A DNA stretch of 64,000 nt, taken from the NCBI RefSeq assembly GCF_021432065.1, contig NZ_CP090364.1, positions 2,370,601 to 2,434,600 on the forward strand, written 5' to 3'. This document shows positions 35,790-47,953 of the stretch, piece after piece (the first letter of the stretch is position 1; every line of letters starts with the position of its first letter). The notes beneath the pieces are model-generated. The model was not told the origin of the DNA, ran no database searches, and saw only the letters and a program-made list of their open reading frames with translations. The DNA is from Photobacterium sp. TLY01. Lineage in GTDB: Bacteria > Pseudomonadota > Gammaproteobacteria > Enterobacterales > Vibrionaceae. The translations under genes were made by a program, and so were the position numbers.

Positions 35790-36953
35790 TTAACTGTCAA
35801 TCCATCCATTACTCCTAAGGTTTTGCCTTCTTACATTTAAGACAACCATAGGTAGAGATAGAAGCAATACTTGAAGTTGATAATAAAACAAACTAGAACT
35901 AGGAACCGCACCAATAATAGGAAGAAAAGCAAACAGAGGTAATATATATACACTAAACTCATAGTTTCTTCCTGATTTAAACCTCATCAAGAAAAACACC
36001 ACTACATAAAAGTATAGTAATACCAAAAAAACAAAAGCTCCAAATCCGTATATAATACTTACTTCAACAAACAAGTTATGTGGATCATGTAATTCAAAAC
36101 CATAAGTAGCGGTCATTACTGAAACATAGTTTTCTAAAGTACCAAAGCCCAAATAAAACTCCATTGAATCGTACAGGCTAAAGTACTCATATAAAATTCT
36201 AACCCTAATTAAATTACTATTATCATTTAAATAAGAAAAGGCAAGAGGTGAAATAGAAATTGCCAACAAAAAAAAGATAAAAACAACACACCATCTAATT
36301 GAAGAAGAATTAATTCGCAAATAAAAAAACAACAAATAGTACAGTAATGATGAAATCAAAAAGCCTCTTGAGCCCATATGTAAACATATCGCTAAGTTAT
36401 ATAAGAAAACAAAAAACAAGCCCAATCTAAGATAAAAGCCAAAGGTGCGAGAAAATAAACATGGTAAGATAAGGGCATTTAAAAAAAACATTGCAAATGA
36501 AAAGTTATTATAATTAGGAAAGAAAGATGACACATAAAATCGATTATTTGTGATAACATCAATTTGAGAAAAACTTTCCGGATATAAGTAACCAATCAAC
36601 TTGATATTAAGAATCAACTCGAAAACCGACACTAATGAAACAAATAAAAGCCCACCAAGCATCCCTTTGTAAACAACAATATCATATCTAAAAGAAATAA
36701 AACAAAATATAAAAAAAAGTGTTGCTACAACAAATGAAACCAGACCACTTCCGTATGCAAGAAGATGAATACCGGATGTGAATAAGCAGATAAGAAAAAA
36801 AACAGTTACAAACATGTGTGTAAATGTCTTCGGAATTGTCAGTTTTTTTCCAAGCAGGCTAAATATTGATGAAAGAAAAAAAAACACAAAGCTAAATGGA
36901 AGCTTTGAAAAAAGAATTAAAATCGAATATAGAATAATATTAGAACGTTTCAC
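35790..36953 (-). CDS. wzy: Wzy-like O-antigen polymerase
   Basis: 387 residues from GTG 36953, chosen because AGGTG lies five bases upstream and because it begins right after the wzx stop; a longer frame starts inside wzx. The protein is almost entirely hydrophobic, with about ten to twelve predicted membrane segments and a larger loop around residues 230-280 (SLYDSMEFYLGFGTLENY...GFELHDPHNLFVEV). The H-x-P-H-N motif in that loop matches the Wzy/WaaL superfamily (O-antigen ligase/polymerase domain). It would join repeat units on the periplasmic face. It is very AT-rich. The name rests on topology, motif and context. Confidence 0.82.
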   Translation of the reverse strand: MKRSNIILYSILILFSKLPFSFVFFFLSSIFSLLGKKLTIPKTFTHMFVTVFFLICLFTSGIHLLAYGSGLVSFVVATLFFIFCFISFRYDIVVYKGMLGGLLFVSLVSVFELILNIKLIGYLYPESFSQIDVITNNRFYVSSFFPNYNNFSFAMFFLNALILPCLFSRTFGFYLRLGLFFVFLYNLAICLHMGSRGFLISSLLYYLLFFYLRINSSSIRWCVVFIFFLLAISISPLAFSYLNDNSNLIRVRILYEYFSLYDSMEFYLGFGTLENYVSVMTATYGFELHDPHNLFVEVSIIYGFGAFVFLVLLYFYVVVFFLMRFKSGRNYEFSVYILPLFAFLPIIGAVPSSSLFYYQLQVLLLSLPMVVLNVRRQNLRSNGWIDS

Positions 36954-36954
36954 A

Positions 36955-38355
36955 TTACACCTGCTTATATTTAATGTAAAAACACAAAGCTTTAATGTTG
37001 GCTTTAAAAAAATAAACACCAAAAAATAACAAAAGCAAACTTAACTTAACCCCAAAGCTAGGAAAAAAAACATACACAAGACAAAATATAAGTAAAGTTG
37101 TAGAAATAAAGTATAATTTTCTTCTAGGGAATCCCCTCCACAATCTCGCAGACAATTCAGTTCTTAACACAAAAAAAATGAAAAAAGCAATACAAGTTGA
37201 AACAGCTGCGCCAGTTGCTCCAAACTTAGAAACTAGAAGATAATTACCGATAAAATTGACTATCATTGAAAACACAGAAATGAACATAGCAACATATGTT
37301 TTTCTTGATACACTAATTCCCATAGAACAGCATTCGGACAGCACATAAAACAAGGGGCCAGACAAGCAAATGACAAACAATTGCTCTATATTTTCATATG
37401 CTTGAGGCAAAAAAACAGGGATGACCCAAGAAAATAGGCCAGAAAAACCAAATACAAAATAAATTATAGCAAGCATATTATCTGTGATATGGTCAATTTT
37501 ACTCAAATCCTCCTTCTCTTTAATCCACTTATAAATCATAGGAGCCCATATAGTTGTAAATATACTTCCAAAAATGGTTGCAGCGCCTGCTAAGCTCATT
37601 GTTACAGAATAGAGCCCTAATTCAGCGAAATTCGAAAATGCTCTTAAAAACATTCTATCCATAACTCGTAGCCCCCATGACGCGAGGCCACCAATGATCA
37701 ATGGTAAACCAAATACCAGTAGATATTTTTGCCTATTTATGTCTATTTTTTCTAAAGCAGCTTTACCTAAAACAAAACGCGAGTTAAACATATAAATAAA
37801 GGCCACAGAGAAGAATGACACGACATAAGCTAAAATCAGATCATCGAACCCTTTATCATTTAAAAAAAAGGTACCTATCACCACAAATAATAAAAACAGA
37901 AACTTAGGAAGTAGTTGACTCATTGAATAGGCAAGAGCCCTTTCCTCCATTCTCAATATAAGCGAAATAAAACGTGATATAAGAGCAAAAAAACAACATA
38001 ATAAAGTAAATAGAGAAAGATTGTAATCAGGGTTTGAATATAGAAATTGAGATATTAATGAAGAATCGTAAAAAAATAATGAAAAACCTGCTATTAATAT
38101 AATCAACACAGGTAATACAATCACATTTTTAAAAAGCAATGCTTTATTGTCTTCTTCATGATATTCGCGTACAAACGCTTGATCTAGCCCCAAACAAAAA
38201 AGTAGAGTAGAAAAACTTACCGTAACTTGAAGCATAGATATTCGACCAACGTCTTCTATATTATAGAACCAAGTAATAATGGGAAGAGTAACCAACCCCA
38301 AGAGCGCTGAACCTACGGGCCCTACTGCATAAGCTAAAATTTTTCTACTATTCAC
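36955..38355 (-). CDS. wzx: Wzx-like O-antigen flippase
   Basis: 466 residues with about 12-14 hydrophobic helices and the MATE/PST-type start KILAYAVGPVGSALLGLVTLPIITW. This matches Wzx transporters, which flip undecaprenyl-PP-linked repeat units across the inner membrane. The start is GTG 38355; I see no nearby in-frame ATG that keeps the first helix. It sits six bases after a GT4 gene and directly before wzy. Together with wecA and wzz elsewhere in the window it completes a Wzx/Wzy pathway. Confidence 0.88.
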   Translation of the reverse strand: MNSRKILAYAVGPVGSALLGLVTLPIITWFYNIEDVGRISMLQVTVSFSTLLFCLGLDQAFVREYHEEDNKALLFKNVIVLPVLIILIAGFSLFFYDSSLISQFLYSNPDYNLSLFTLLCCFFALISRFISLILRMEERALAYSMSQLLPKFLFLLFVVIGTFFLNDKGFDDLILAYVVSFFSVAFIYMFNSRFVLGKAALEKIDINRQKYLLVFGLPLIIGGLASWGLRVMDRMFLRAFSNFAELGLYSVTMSLAGAATIFGSIFTTIWAPMIYKWIKEKEDLSKIDHITDNMLAIIYFVFGFSGLFSWVIPVFLPQAYENIEQLFVICLSGPLFYVLSECCSMGISVSRKTYVAMFISVFSMIVNFIGNYLLVSKFGATGAAVSTCIAFFIFFVLRTELSARLWRGFPRRKLYFISTTLLIFCLVYVFFPSFGVKLSLLLLFFGVYFFKANIKALCFYIKYKQV

Positions 38356-38361
38356 ATTAAA

Positions 38362-39516
38362 CTACTTATTGTTTTTTATTACTTGACTATAGATTTTTTC
38401 TAGAGAAGAAAGCACTACAGGTTCACTAAAGTTATCTTTACAGTATGCTTTAATAGCTGCACTATCATATTCACTTTCATATACCGACTTCATACCTTGA
38501 TATAATGCATCGATATTGTTCTTATCAACAAGAATGCCAACTTTATCTATCACTATAGATTCAGGGCCACCACAACGAGTTGCAATAACAGGTTTACCTA
38601 AAGCTAACGCTTCAACTAAGACCACACCAAATGTTTCATACTCACTAGATAATGCAAAAGCATCAGTATTACTCATTTCATATTGAACTTGCTCTCGATT
38701 TAGCATTCCCATAAAAGTTACTTTATCTTCAATATTCAAATGAGCAACTAATTCAATTAGTTTTCTCTTACACGACCCATCACCTCCAATTTTCAGTCTC
38801 ACATCAGGATAGTCTTGAGAAAGCAAACAAAAAGCTTTTATCAACAAGTCAACTCGCTTCTTTTCTTCCAATAGACAAACATTCAGAAAATAATAGTTTT
38901 TTTTCTCTTCTAGAACATTATTCAATGATAAGAATGATTCTGATACAATATTCGGAACATAATTCCAAACAGTGCTATCAAGTTGAGTTTGCAATAGATT
39001 TGCAAACTCAGAGCTTACAGCAATTTTATAGGATGCTTTTTTAACTGGCTCCTTGAGCTTACTCTTTAATTTATCGCCAACAAGCCCTCTTGCAAAAGCT
39101 GTACTATGCTCCGTTATTACATAGGGAATATTAAAATCGCGAAATATTTTATAAGCTAGAAAAATTGCAGGATTCATAGAGTGAACATGGATAATATCAG
39201 GCTTACCGTGTTTTTTTATATATAAAGAAAACAACTTATAGCCTATAATTTCCCACTGTAAACGAGATAGATTTTTGAGTCTTGGTGTAAAGTTAAAAGA
39301 GTTAAAACGATAGGTCATCACTCCCTCATCGTCTTCCATCCGATAACCTAAATTCTTTCTTCCCTCAGAGAAACTTTTTAAGGATGTAAGCTTAGGTGAA
39401 ACGACGCCAACTTTATGGCCTCTTTTCCGCAATCCCATAGCTTGTTCTCGAAAGAAGCTACCTCCAACATCCTTGCTATCCTTAGGATACCAAGAGGGTA
39501 TGATTACTATATGCAT
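38362..39516 (-). CDS. GT4-family glycosyltransferase
   Basis: 384 residues. HIVIIPSWYPKDSKDVGGSF at the start, PDIIHVHSMNPAIFLAY and PYVITEHSTAFARG near residue 140, LNVCLLEEKKRVDLLIKAF as the C-domain start, and SSEYETFGVVLVEALALGKP as the E-x7-E donor site define a GT-B family-4 enzyme. GGPESIV follows as usual. It lies between the aminotransferase gene and wzx. A link to the diacetamido-uronic acid made by the four upstream genes is possible but unproven. Confidence 0.9.
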   Translation of the reverse strand: MHIVIIPSWYPKDSKDVGGSFFREQAMGLRKRGHKVGVVSPKLTSLKSFSEGRKNLGYRMEDDEGVMTYRFNSFNFTPRLKNLSRLQWEIIGYKLFSLYIKKHGKPDIIHVHSMNPAIFLAYKIFRDFNIPYVITEHSTAFARGLVGDKLKSKLKEPVKKASYKIAVSSEFANLLQTQLDSTVWNYVPNIVSESFLSLNNVLEEKKNYYFLNVCLLEEKKRVDLLIKAFCLLSQDYPDVRLKIGGDGSCKRKLIELVAHLNIEDKVTFMGMLNREQVQYEMSNTDAFALSSEYETFGVVLVEALALGKPVIATRCGGPESIVIDKVGILVDKNNIDALYQGMKSVYESEYDSAAIKAYCKDNFSEPVVLSSLEKIYSQVIKNNK

Positions 39517-39562
39517 ATACTTTACTTAAATCCAACTCAAAAAATCATTATTTTTATGTTAC

Positions 39563-40660
39563 CTAACTACATTCACCATTTTTGATATCATTAGTCCCCA
39601 TATACGGATGCATTGGTAAACTAAAAACTTGAGCGGCCAGTATACTCGCTACAGGGAAATCATCATCTGTATAACCCAGTGATTTAAATGCTGTTTGTTG
39701 ATGCATACACGTACCATAATAAATCATGGTTGGGATACCTTGTGCTTTGTAACTTGCCATAGCCTCATCACGATTTGCACTTACCAATGTATACTGAGCC
39801 CATGAGCTCAGGTAACCTTCAGGAATAAAGGGCGTCTTATAAGTACCCATTAACTCTGATGTATACTTTCTAGCTGCTTGATTACGTGCTTTCAGCTCGG
39901 TTGGGAACTCAGCCAACTTTTCAAGCAATATAGCCGCTTGAATCGTATCTAAGCGGCTATTCATACCAATACGAACATTGTCATACTTATCAGCACCTTT
40001 GCCATGAACACAGTATGACCTTAACAATACCGCATACTCATCGTTATTGGTGAATATTGCTCCGCCATCACCATAACAGCCTAATGGCTTTGCTGGAAAA
40101 AAGCTGGTTGTGGCAATATCACCAAAACTTCCAGCACGCTTACCATTGATCTCTCCGCCGAACCCCTGAGCTGCATCTTCAATAAGCTTTAATTGATATT
40201 TATCAGCTATTTTTTGCAATTCAGGATAATTAGCAGGTAGACCGAACAAATCCACAGCTATGATAGCTTTTGGGGTTAGTTTCCCGTCTGCAATTACTTT
40301 TTGAATTTGCTTTTCTAAATCTACAGGGCAAATATTAAAAGTAGCTGCGTCTGAATCAACAAAAATGGGGGTAGCCCCCTCATAAGCAATTACTTCTGCA
40401 GTTGCAAAAAAGGTGAATGTTGGACAAAATACTGCGTCACCTTTTTGAATGTTGAGTACCATCATCGCAAGCGTAAGTGCATCTGTTCCATTCGCACAGG
40501 TGATCACATGCTTAACGCCAACATACTCTGCTAATTGCTCTTCTAATTCTTTAACTTCTGGCCCCATGATAAATTGACCGTGTTCAAGAACGTTGAAAAT
40601 ACGTTGATCAATTCTATTTTTCAGATGTTGGTACTGCGCTTTTAGATCAATGAATTGCAT
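39563..40660 (-). CDS. wbpE: DegT/DnrJ-family sugar aminotransferase (WbpE-like)
   Basis: 365 residues from ATG 40660 (an upstream in-frame TTG was rejected because the homology begins MQFIDLKAQY). PLP enzyme of the DegT/DnrJ/EryC1/StrS type. ITCANGTDALTLAM near residue 60 binds the cofactor phosphate, LIEDAAQGFGGEINGKRAG carries the Asp and Gln, and the lysine is in SFFPAKPLGCYGDGGA. In the WbpABDE route it puts the amino group on C3 of UDP-3-keto-GlcNAcA using glutamate. It starts four bases after the acetyltransferase stop. Confidence 0.88.
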   Translation of the reverse strand: MQFIDLKAQYQHLKNRIDQRIFNVLEHGQFIMGPEVKELEEQLAEYVGVKHVITCANGTDALTLAMMVLNIQKGDAVFCPTFTFFATAEVIAYEGATPIFVDSDAATFNICPVDLEKQIQKVIADGKLTPKAIIAVDLFGLPANYPELQKIADKYQLKLIEDAAQGFGGEINGKRAGSFGDIATTSFFPAKPLGCYGDGGAIFTNNDEYAVLLRSYCVHGKGADKYDNVRIGMNSRLDTIQAAILLEKLAEFPTELKARNQAARKYTSELMGTYKTPFIPEGYLSSWAQYTLVSANRDEAMASYKAQGIPTMIYYGTCMHQQTAFKSLGYTDDDFPVASILAAQVFSLPMHPYMGTNDIKNGECS

Positions 40661-40664
40661 GAGC

Positions 40665-41255
40665 TTAATCTTCTTCAATCAAAGTAAGGTGTGAACCTGA
40701 TAGCTTGTAAATAGCACTTGTATGTGGGCAGCATATCTGAGTTTCACCTTCCAATGGCAAATCTAACTGCTCACCATATTTGCTGATCCAACCAATCTGC
40801 TTTGCCGGGACGCCAACCATTAAAGCAAAAGGTTTAACATCCTTATTAATCACAGCTCCTGCTCCAATTAACGAATATTCGCCAATGGTTACACCACAAA
40901 CAATGGTACAGTTGGCACCGAGTGTTGCGCCTTTCTTAACTAATGTATCCCGGTACTCATTCTTACGTTCAATAAATGAACGTGGATTATAAACATTAGT
41001 AAAGACCATACTTGGGCCGCAAAACACATCATCTTCAAGGTGCACGTTATCGTATACTGAAACATTGTTTTGTATTTTAACATTGTTACCAATTGTGACT
41101 TTATTGCCAACAAATACGTTTTGCCCTAATGAACACTGCTTACCTATAATTGCACCACCACAAATATGAACAAAGTGCCAAACACGCGTATTTTCGCCGA
41201 TCTGCGCACCTGCATCAATAATCGCGCTGCTATGAACTTGATAATGACTCGACAT
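40665..41255 (-). CDS. wbpD: Left-handed beta-helix N-acetyltransferase (WbpD-like)
   Basis: 196 residues built mostly of hexapeptide repeats ([57 protein letters not shown]). [16 protein letters not shown] and [20 protein letters not shown] continue the helix, with HVHICGGA-type His near residue 30. Relatives acetylate the 3-amino group of UDP-GlcNAc3NA to form UDP-2,3-diacetamido-2,3-dideoxy-glucuronic acid. It lies two bases after the WbpB-like gene and four before the WbpE-like gene. Confidence 0.88.
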   Translation of the reverse strand: MSSHYQVHSSAIIDAGAQIGENTRVWHFVHICGGAIIGKQCSLGQNVFVGNKVTIGNNVKIQNNVSVYDNVHLEDDVFCGPSMVFTNVYNPRSFIERKNEYRDTLVKKGATLGANCTIVCGVTIGEYSLIGAGAVINKDVKPFALMVGVPAKQIGWISKYGEQLDLPLEGETQICCPHTSAIYKLSGSHLTLIEED

Positions 41256-41257
41256 GG

Positions 41258-43491
<2,234 letters not shown>

Positions 43492-45876
43492 TATTTCTTA
43501 CTCTTTTCTTACTAAATCATTCACAAAAAGGATGCAGAAATCTCTATAAAACATTCCACAATAAATAAAATCTCTTGCGCAGTTTAATTTCAGTATGAAC
43601 ATTTCTGCTTTGTAATAAAAAATAGCTAAATAGTGTCACCGCGGTTCTATCTGTACTCTTACCTCTTTTAAACTCCCAAGAAAAGCACTAAGGGGCAAGT
43701 TGAAAATTTATTATTTTCGAGATTTCAGATGAAATGATGGATAACGTTTAGATTCTATCTTTTATTCTTACACTAAAGAACTAGAGCCACATAATTTCTT
43801 AGGTAACCGCACCGTGGTGTACACAGACAACCACATTGTGTTAATAAACAACGATGATAAATAAACTGTTAACTCCTACATATAACTCATGTTCTGATAT
43901 TAACTTTCTGGTTCTAAAGTTCCGTTTCGTCTATCCACCATTACAGCGCTAAGTGAAGGCTTGAAAGCAAAATAGGTGAAGCAACTTCAGACTACCAGTT
44001 CAGTCTCATCGAAATCGTTTTGTCCAAAAGACACTGATTACAAAACTGTCATGGCGTTCGTCTCTCGTCTGAAAAACTGTCGCTGAAGGTTCGAACCGAC
44101 AGTCTTTCATCACTCGGTAACTGCGGGTGCCAGACGTTGTAACTTTTATGCTCAAGTCCTGCACTAATCCATTATACAAAAGCATAGTTTTGCATCTAGC
44201 TTCAGGAACAATTGTTTAGGAAGGTTTCCCCAGATGTGATTAGCACAAATTGCCGACGCATACCACAATTTTATTGGTGGAACATGGCTTACCAATCCCT
44301 CACTCGTACTGTGCCTCGGTCAGCTGGTTAAACTGGATAATCGCGGCAGCAACTGGCGTACCATACGGTTCCAACGCGCATGCGCTGCCGAGGTGACATA
44401 CACTAACTCATAAGGTTCCAACGCAAATTCCGTTCCCAAGATAACGCTGCGTGATCTTTGATATTTAACTGATAAGTATCCGCCTGTTGCGTGTTGTCAG
44501 ACGAGCCAGAATCCGCTTTCTTATCTTCTCGCAGTTTTCTAATATGCGCACATTGCGGATCATAAAGAACGCGGTTGCCTCAGCTTCCAGTTCGTATTGC
44601 CGTTAACACAGATAGATGCTTCGGTCAGTGTCATGCCAGCCCTGACGAGCAAATCACAGATCACGCCAACAGATGGGTATTCACCTACTCAAAAGCACTA
44701 AACACTTCGCGTTGTCTACTTGTTGTTTTCTGTCAATTAAAGACAAGTTAGAGCCGGGGTCCATCGTACAGCCCGTCATAGCAGTTATAAAGACGCTTAC
44801 TAGAGAACAATTGCATCAATACAACGTTGATAAATAAGCAAAAATTGAATTATAAGCGAGAAAATAATAGTAATACGAAAATTGCTGTTGCTAATTGATA
44901 AGTTCGCCACACAATATACAACCCGTATCACTAGCGAGGAGCAATTACAACTGTCATTGTAGATAAATCTGATGGGGTGGTGAGTATGACCCAGCGCAGA
45001 ACATCTCGCACTTCACACAATAACAGGTACTGAAAAGCCTACGATGAAACCAGTTTTTCGATTGCTCAATTGAGCTAGTCGTATGACATTTCAGGCACGC
45101 TACCGCCCTTGGATTACAGCTTCCAATGTGCTTTGCGACATAAGATGATTTCAATTACCATTAGGGCAAAGGCTGTTCATTCCCAGAAGAAAATGACCAC
45201 TCACCCCAACTTCGCGACAAAAATCACTAAAAAAACAGATTTCTTGTCATTTTATTGCGATTTAAAGTCGGAAAACTTGCGACATTCTACACACATTTTC
45301 TTTCATATCAATTCTGTGATGTGTACAGTCCCGACTTGAGTTTAAGTTTTTTTCTCCAATAGTTTCAGTCTCCATAAAACGCAATCACTGCAAGATTACC
45401 ACCGCGAAAATCTTAGTTCATTAGCATATATCACTGCAAGCAAATGGTAGTATAGAATTTCTTACGATTAATTGTTTCAGGATAACTTTCGTATGAGAAA
45501 TCTAAAATTGCTGTATTTCACTAGAAAGCGTTCGTGGAATGAGTGAGTTAGCACTGGATAAACCACCAGCAATGAGTTTTGCTATAAATCATGTTTTCAG
45601 TTCGGCTTGGCCATATTTGTGAACAATATCAAATTTCAATACTTGCAGGTCCATAAAATCAGCACGTTTAACTGATTTTCCACCCTGATCCTGGTGACAT
45701 CAGACAGAGCTTATCACTTGGTTCGATTCTTTACTGAGGATCTCCCTGCCAGAATCACCACAATTTCTGAAAGATGATGACTAATAGCAATTGCTTTTAT
45801 TCTAGTGCCGCAATATTATCTTCATTTACTGAAGTTAATCTTCAAATTTATATTGATTTTCAAAGGGACTCATCTT
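43492..45876. other. 2.4-kb region without intact genes, with possible decayed coding remnants
   Basis: No frame here gives a credible full protein. The ops/JUMPstart at 45097-45108 and the leader of the downstream minus-strand operon lie in it. Short minus-strand stretches look like broken coding sequence: 44300-44371 reads EPYGTPVAAAIIQFNQLTEA before a stop, and the rc of about 44430-44570 gives DPQCAHIRKLREDKKADSG. I could not identify their origin. A perfect palindrome GCTCAATTGAGC lies at 45064-45075. Confidence 0.5.
45097..45108 (-). promoter_or_regulatory. ops / JUMPstart element (RfaH recruitment site), Wzx/Wzy operon
   Basis: The minus strand reads GGCGGTAGCGTG, the ops core, preceded by GGAAGCTGTAATCCAAG. 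That upstream part closely follows the classical 39-base JUMPstart sequence, more so than the copy at 30493-30504. It lies about 1.6 kb ahead of the first gene at 43491. Confidence 0.9.
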
Positions 45877-46173
45877 ATGAAAAAGACCACAATTGCGTTG
45901 ATAGCTTCTCTGTTCATAGCTGGCTCTGCTTTTGCTGATACTGCAAGCACTGCAGGCACAACTGCGACAACTTCCACTACAAGTGCAACTACTGCTTCAA
46001 CTGCTGCTGCTGGTTCTGCAGCCGGTACAGCTGGTGCTACTGCAGCCGCTGTTGGTGGTATCACTGCCACGACTGTTGCTGTAGGCGCAGCTGTTGCCGT
46101 TACCGCTGTTGCTATTATAGATGCCAACGATAACGACACATCAACATCAAACTCTGCAAGTACAAAAGGCTAA
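45877..46173 (+). CDS. yjbE: YjbE-like small secreted protein, Ala/Thr-rich
   Basis: 98 residues. A clear Sec signal peptide (KKTTIALIASLFIAGSAFAD) is followed by a low-complexity stretch of Thr, Ala, Ser and Gly (about residues 21-60), a hydrophobic Ala/Val segment, and an acidic, polar C-terminus (DANDNDTSTSNSA). The start at ATG 45877 is supported by AAAGGGA. It lies immediately upstream of yjbF, yjbG and yjbH homologues, matching the E. coli yjbEFGH order linked to an exopolysaccharide. Its molecular role is unknown. A terminator-like hairpin lies between it and yjbF, which would make it more abundant than the rest. Confidence 0.8.
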   Translation: MKKTTIALIASLFIAGSAFADTASTAGTTATTSTTSATTASTAAAGSAAGTAGATAAAVGGITATTVAVGAAVAVTAVAIIDANDNDTSTSNSASTKG

Positions 46174-46203
46174 AGCTAACACGCTTTGCTGTCTCGGATT
46201 TCA

Positions 46204-46231
46204 TAACCGCACACCTGTGCGGTTATTTTTA
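46204..46231 (+). terminator. Terminator/attenuator between yjbE and yjbF
   Basis: Nine-bp stem TAACCGCAC / GTGCGGTTA with a 4-base loop (46204-46225), followed by TTTTTATTTTT. It lies 31 bases after the yjbE stop and should cause partial termination before yjbF. Confidence 0.85.
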
Positions 46232-46282
46232 TTTTTGTCATTGACCTGTTACTGCCATTGACCTGTGACTAACGGATACCCA

Positions 46283-47014
46283 ATGTTCGACGCCCGTCTT
46301 TCTGTACGCAGACGCTTTCTGGTACTCATCGCCCTGTTACCGCTGCTTTTATCCGGATGCAGCCAAAAATTTCAGAATGTGTCGGATACCTTTCGTCTTG
46401 CAGTTCGCGGTGATGACGACACGGTGAAATCCTCAGCCTGGATTGAGCAACTGCCCTACGCCAGTATGTACGCCCGGATCGGAGACGGCCCTCAAGCCTT
46501 TATGGTACTCGCTCTGGCGGAACCTGCTACCGTTCTGACCTCACCAAAAACACCGGCTCACTCACAAGTGCCAGCGATGCAGCTGAAATGGCTGGCCGCC
46601 GACAAGGGCATGTTAGTCACAGAACACGGCCGGCTGGTGAAAACCCTGAACCTGCCCCTTGGTAATCTTGTCCAGGTTACCGCAGCAACGCCCGACCCGC
46701 TCGCACTCGGGCTGCAGTTACCCACGACACCAACCACCTGGACGCGCCGTATCGACTGGCAGCCCGGCTACCATTTTGGCTATCAACTCACCTCGCGCTT
46801 TGAGGACAAAGGACTGGTGACGATTACCATCAACACGATCGCTCAGTCTGCACGCTACTTTGTTGAGACGGTCAATGTGCCCAGTCTGGATCTGCAATTT
46901 GACAATGCTTTCTGGATTGATCCTGTCAATGGGCAGGTCCTGAAAAGTCGCCAGCTAATTGCCCCGGGCTTACCTGAAGTCGAAACACAACTGCTCAAAG
47001 CTTACGGACAATAA
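46283..47014 (+). CDS. yjbF: YjbF-like outer-membrane lipoprotein
   Basis: 243 residues from ATG 46283; a GTG six codons upstream is also in frame. Lipoprotein signal LIALLPLLLSGC with lipobox L-S-G-C. The mature part includes AWIEQLPYASMYARIGDGPQ, the typical start of the YjbF/GfcB-like (group 4 capsule) family, and ends in VLKSRQLIAPGLPEVE. GfcB and YjbF relatives serve polysaccharide secretion. It lies after the attenuator and just before yjbG. Confidence 0.88.
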   Translation: MFDARLSVRRRFLVLIALLPLLLSGCSQKFQNVSDTFRLAVRGDDDTVKSSAWIEQLPYASMYARIGDGPQAFMVLALAEPATVLTSPKTPAHSQVPAMQLKWLAADKGMLVTEHGRLVKTLNLPLGNLVQVTAATPDPLALGLQLPTTPTTWTRRIDWQPGYHFGYQLTSRFEDKGLVTITINTIAQSARYFVETVNVPSLDLQFDNAFWIDPVNGQVLKSRQLIAPGLPEVETQLLKAYGQ

Positions 47015-47092
47015 CAGTTTATGAATGCAGATAATCACTTACAGCGAATCTTGTCACCTTGCCAGGCATGGTTTTCCGCTTCGGGAGCGATG

Positions 47093-47953
47093 ATGAAAGC
47101 TTTGATACAGACTGTTTTTACACGCGCCAGCTTAATCAAAGCAGCTTTGATCCTCTTGGCTTCCTTCACGCTGGCACCCGTGCAGGCCATACCGGTTGAA
47201 GTTACCCCCACATTGGTGAGGGTGCAACTGAACAGTACCGATAAAGCATTACAGCTCCGCTATCCGGCGACCGTCCGTCTGGATCAGGTTCAACAAGACG
47301 CGCTAGCCAATCTTCACACTTTAACGCCAACATCTGATAAGGCCGCTCAGTCGCTGTACTGGAGCGGTGCCTTTTTATGGAAAGCCGATCACCGTGCAAA
47401 GCAGGCCATCGCGCTGCAACAGCAAACCGTAGACAAGCAGCTCAGGGCGCTGGCTGACCACTGGCGTTACAGCCGCCCGGCAGCCAGCGAGACGCTCATT
47501 CAGCTGGCACAAAGTTTAGCCTCACCTGTACCGGGTGAGCGTATTTTTCTGCCGTTAGACAGAGACCGCGTGCGCATTGTGCCGGACAATAACCCGGCGC
47601 TGAACGGGCCTTTTGTGTTCCAACTGACGACCCGTCCCGACACCATCAAGGTAACCGGTGCTCTCAGACTACCGACTGGCAATACAGCTGATATTTCGCT
47701 TCCCTGGCAGGAAAGACAGGATGCTGCGGGATATCTGAAACAAGTTAAAGCGTTATCGGTCGCCAACCGGGATTATGTCTGGGTGATTCAACCCGACGGC
47801 AAAGCCGAACAGCACAGCATCGCGTACTGGAACCGGCAGCATCAAGACATCGCGCCGGGCGCCATTCTTTATCTTGCGTTTACCGATCTGCCAGAGAGTG
47901 CGAAGTCGTTAAATGCTCAAATTATTCATTTGCTTTCACAAAGGCCTTTCTGA
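47093..47953 (+). CDS. yjbG: YjbG/GfcC-like periplasmic polysaccharide-export protein
   Basis: 286 residues from ATG 47093, chosen because GGGAG lies five bases upstream and a clean signal peptide (hydrophobic LIKAALILLASFTLAPVQA) follows; ATG 47021 is in frame and would lengthen it by 24 residues. The mature protein contains DQVQQDALANL, WSGAFLWKAD and the SLBB-like DRDRVRIVPDNNPALNG region seen in GfcC/YjbG proteins. GfcC is a periplasmic beta-grasp protein of the group 4 capsule system. Its stop overlaps the yjbH start (TGATG). Confidence 0.85.
   Translation: MKALIQTVFTRASLIKAALILLASFTLAPVQAIPVEVTPTLVRVQLNSTDKALQLRYPATVRLDQVQQDALANLHTLTPTSDKAAQSLYWSGAFLWKADHRAKQAIALQQQTVDKQLRALADHWRYSRPAASETLIQLAQSLASPVPGERIFLPLDRDRVRIVPDNNPALNGPFVFQLTTRPDTIKVTGALRLPTGNTADISLPWQERQDAAGYLKQVKALSVANRDYVWVIQPDGKAEQHSIAYWNRQHQDIAPGAILYLAFTDLPESAKSLNAQIIHLLSQRPF

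Noticed and set aside
44954..45154. 66-residue minus-strand frame over the second ops element
   Set aside because: It overlaps the JUMPstart sequence, has Cys/His-rich chance composition, and no recognisable family.
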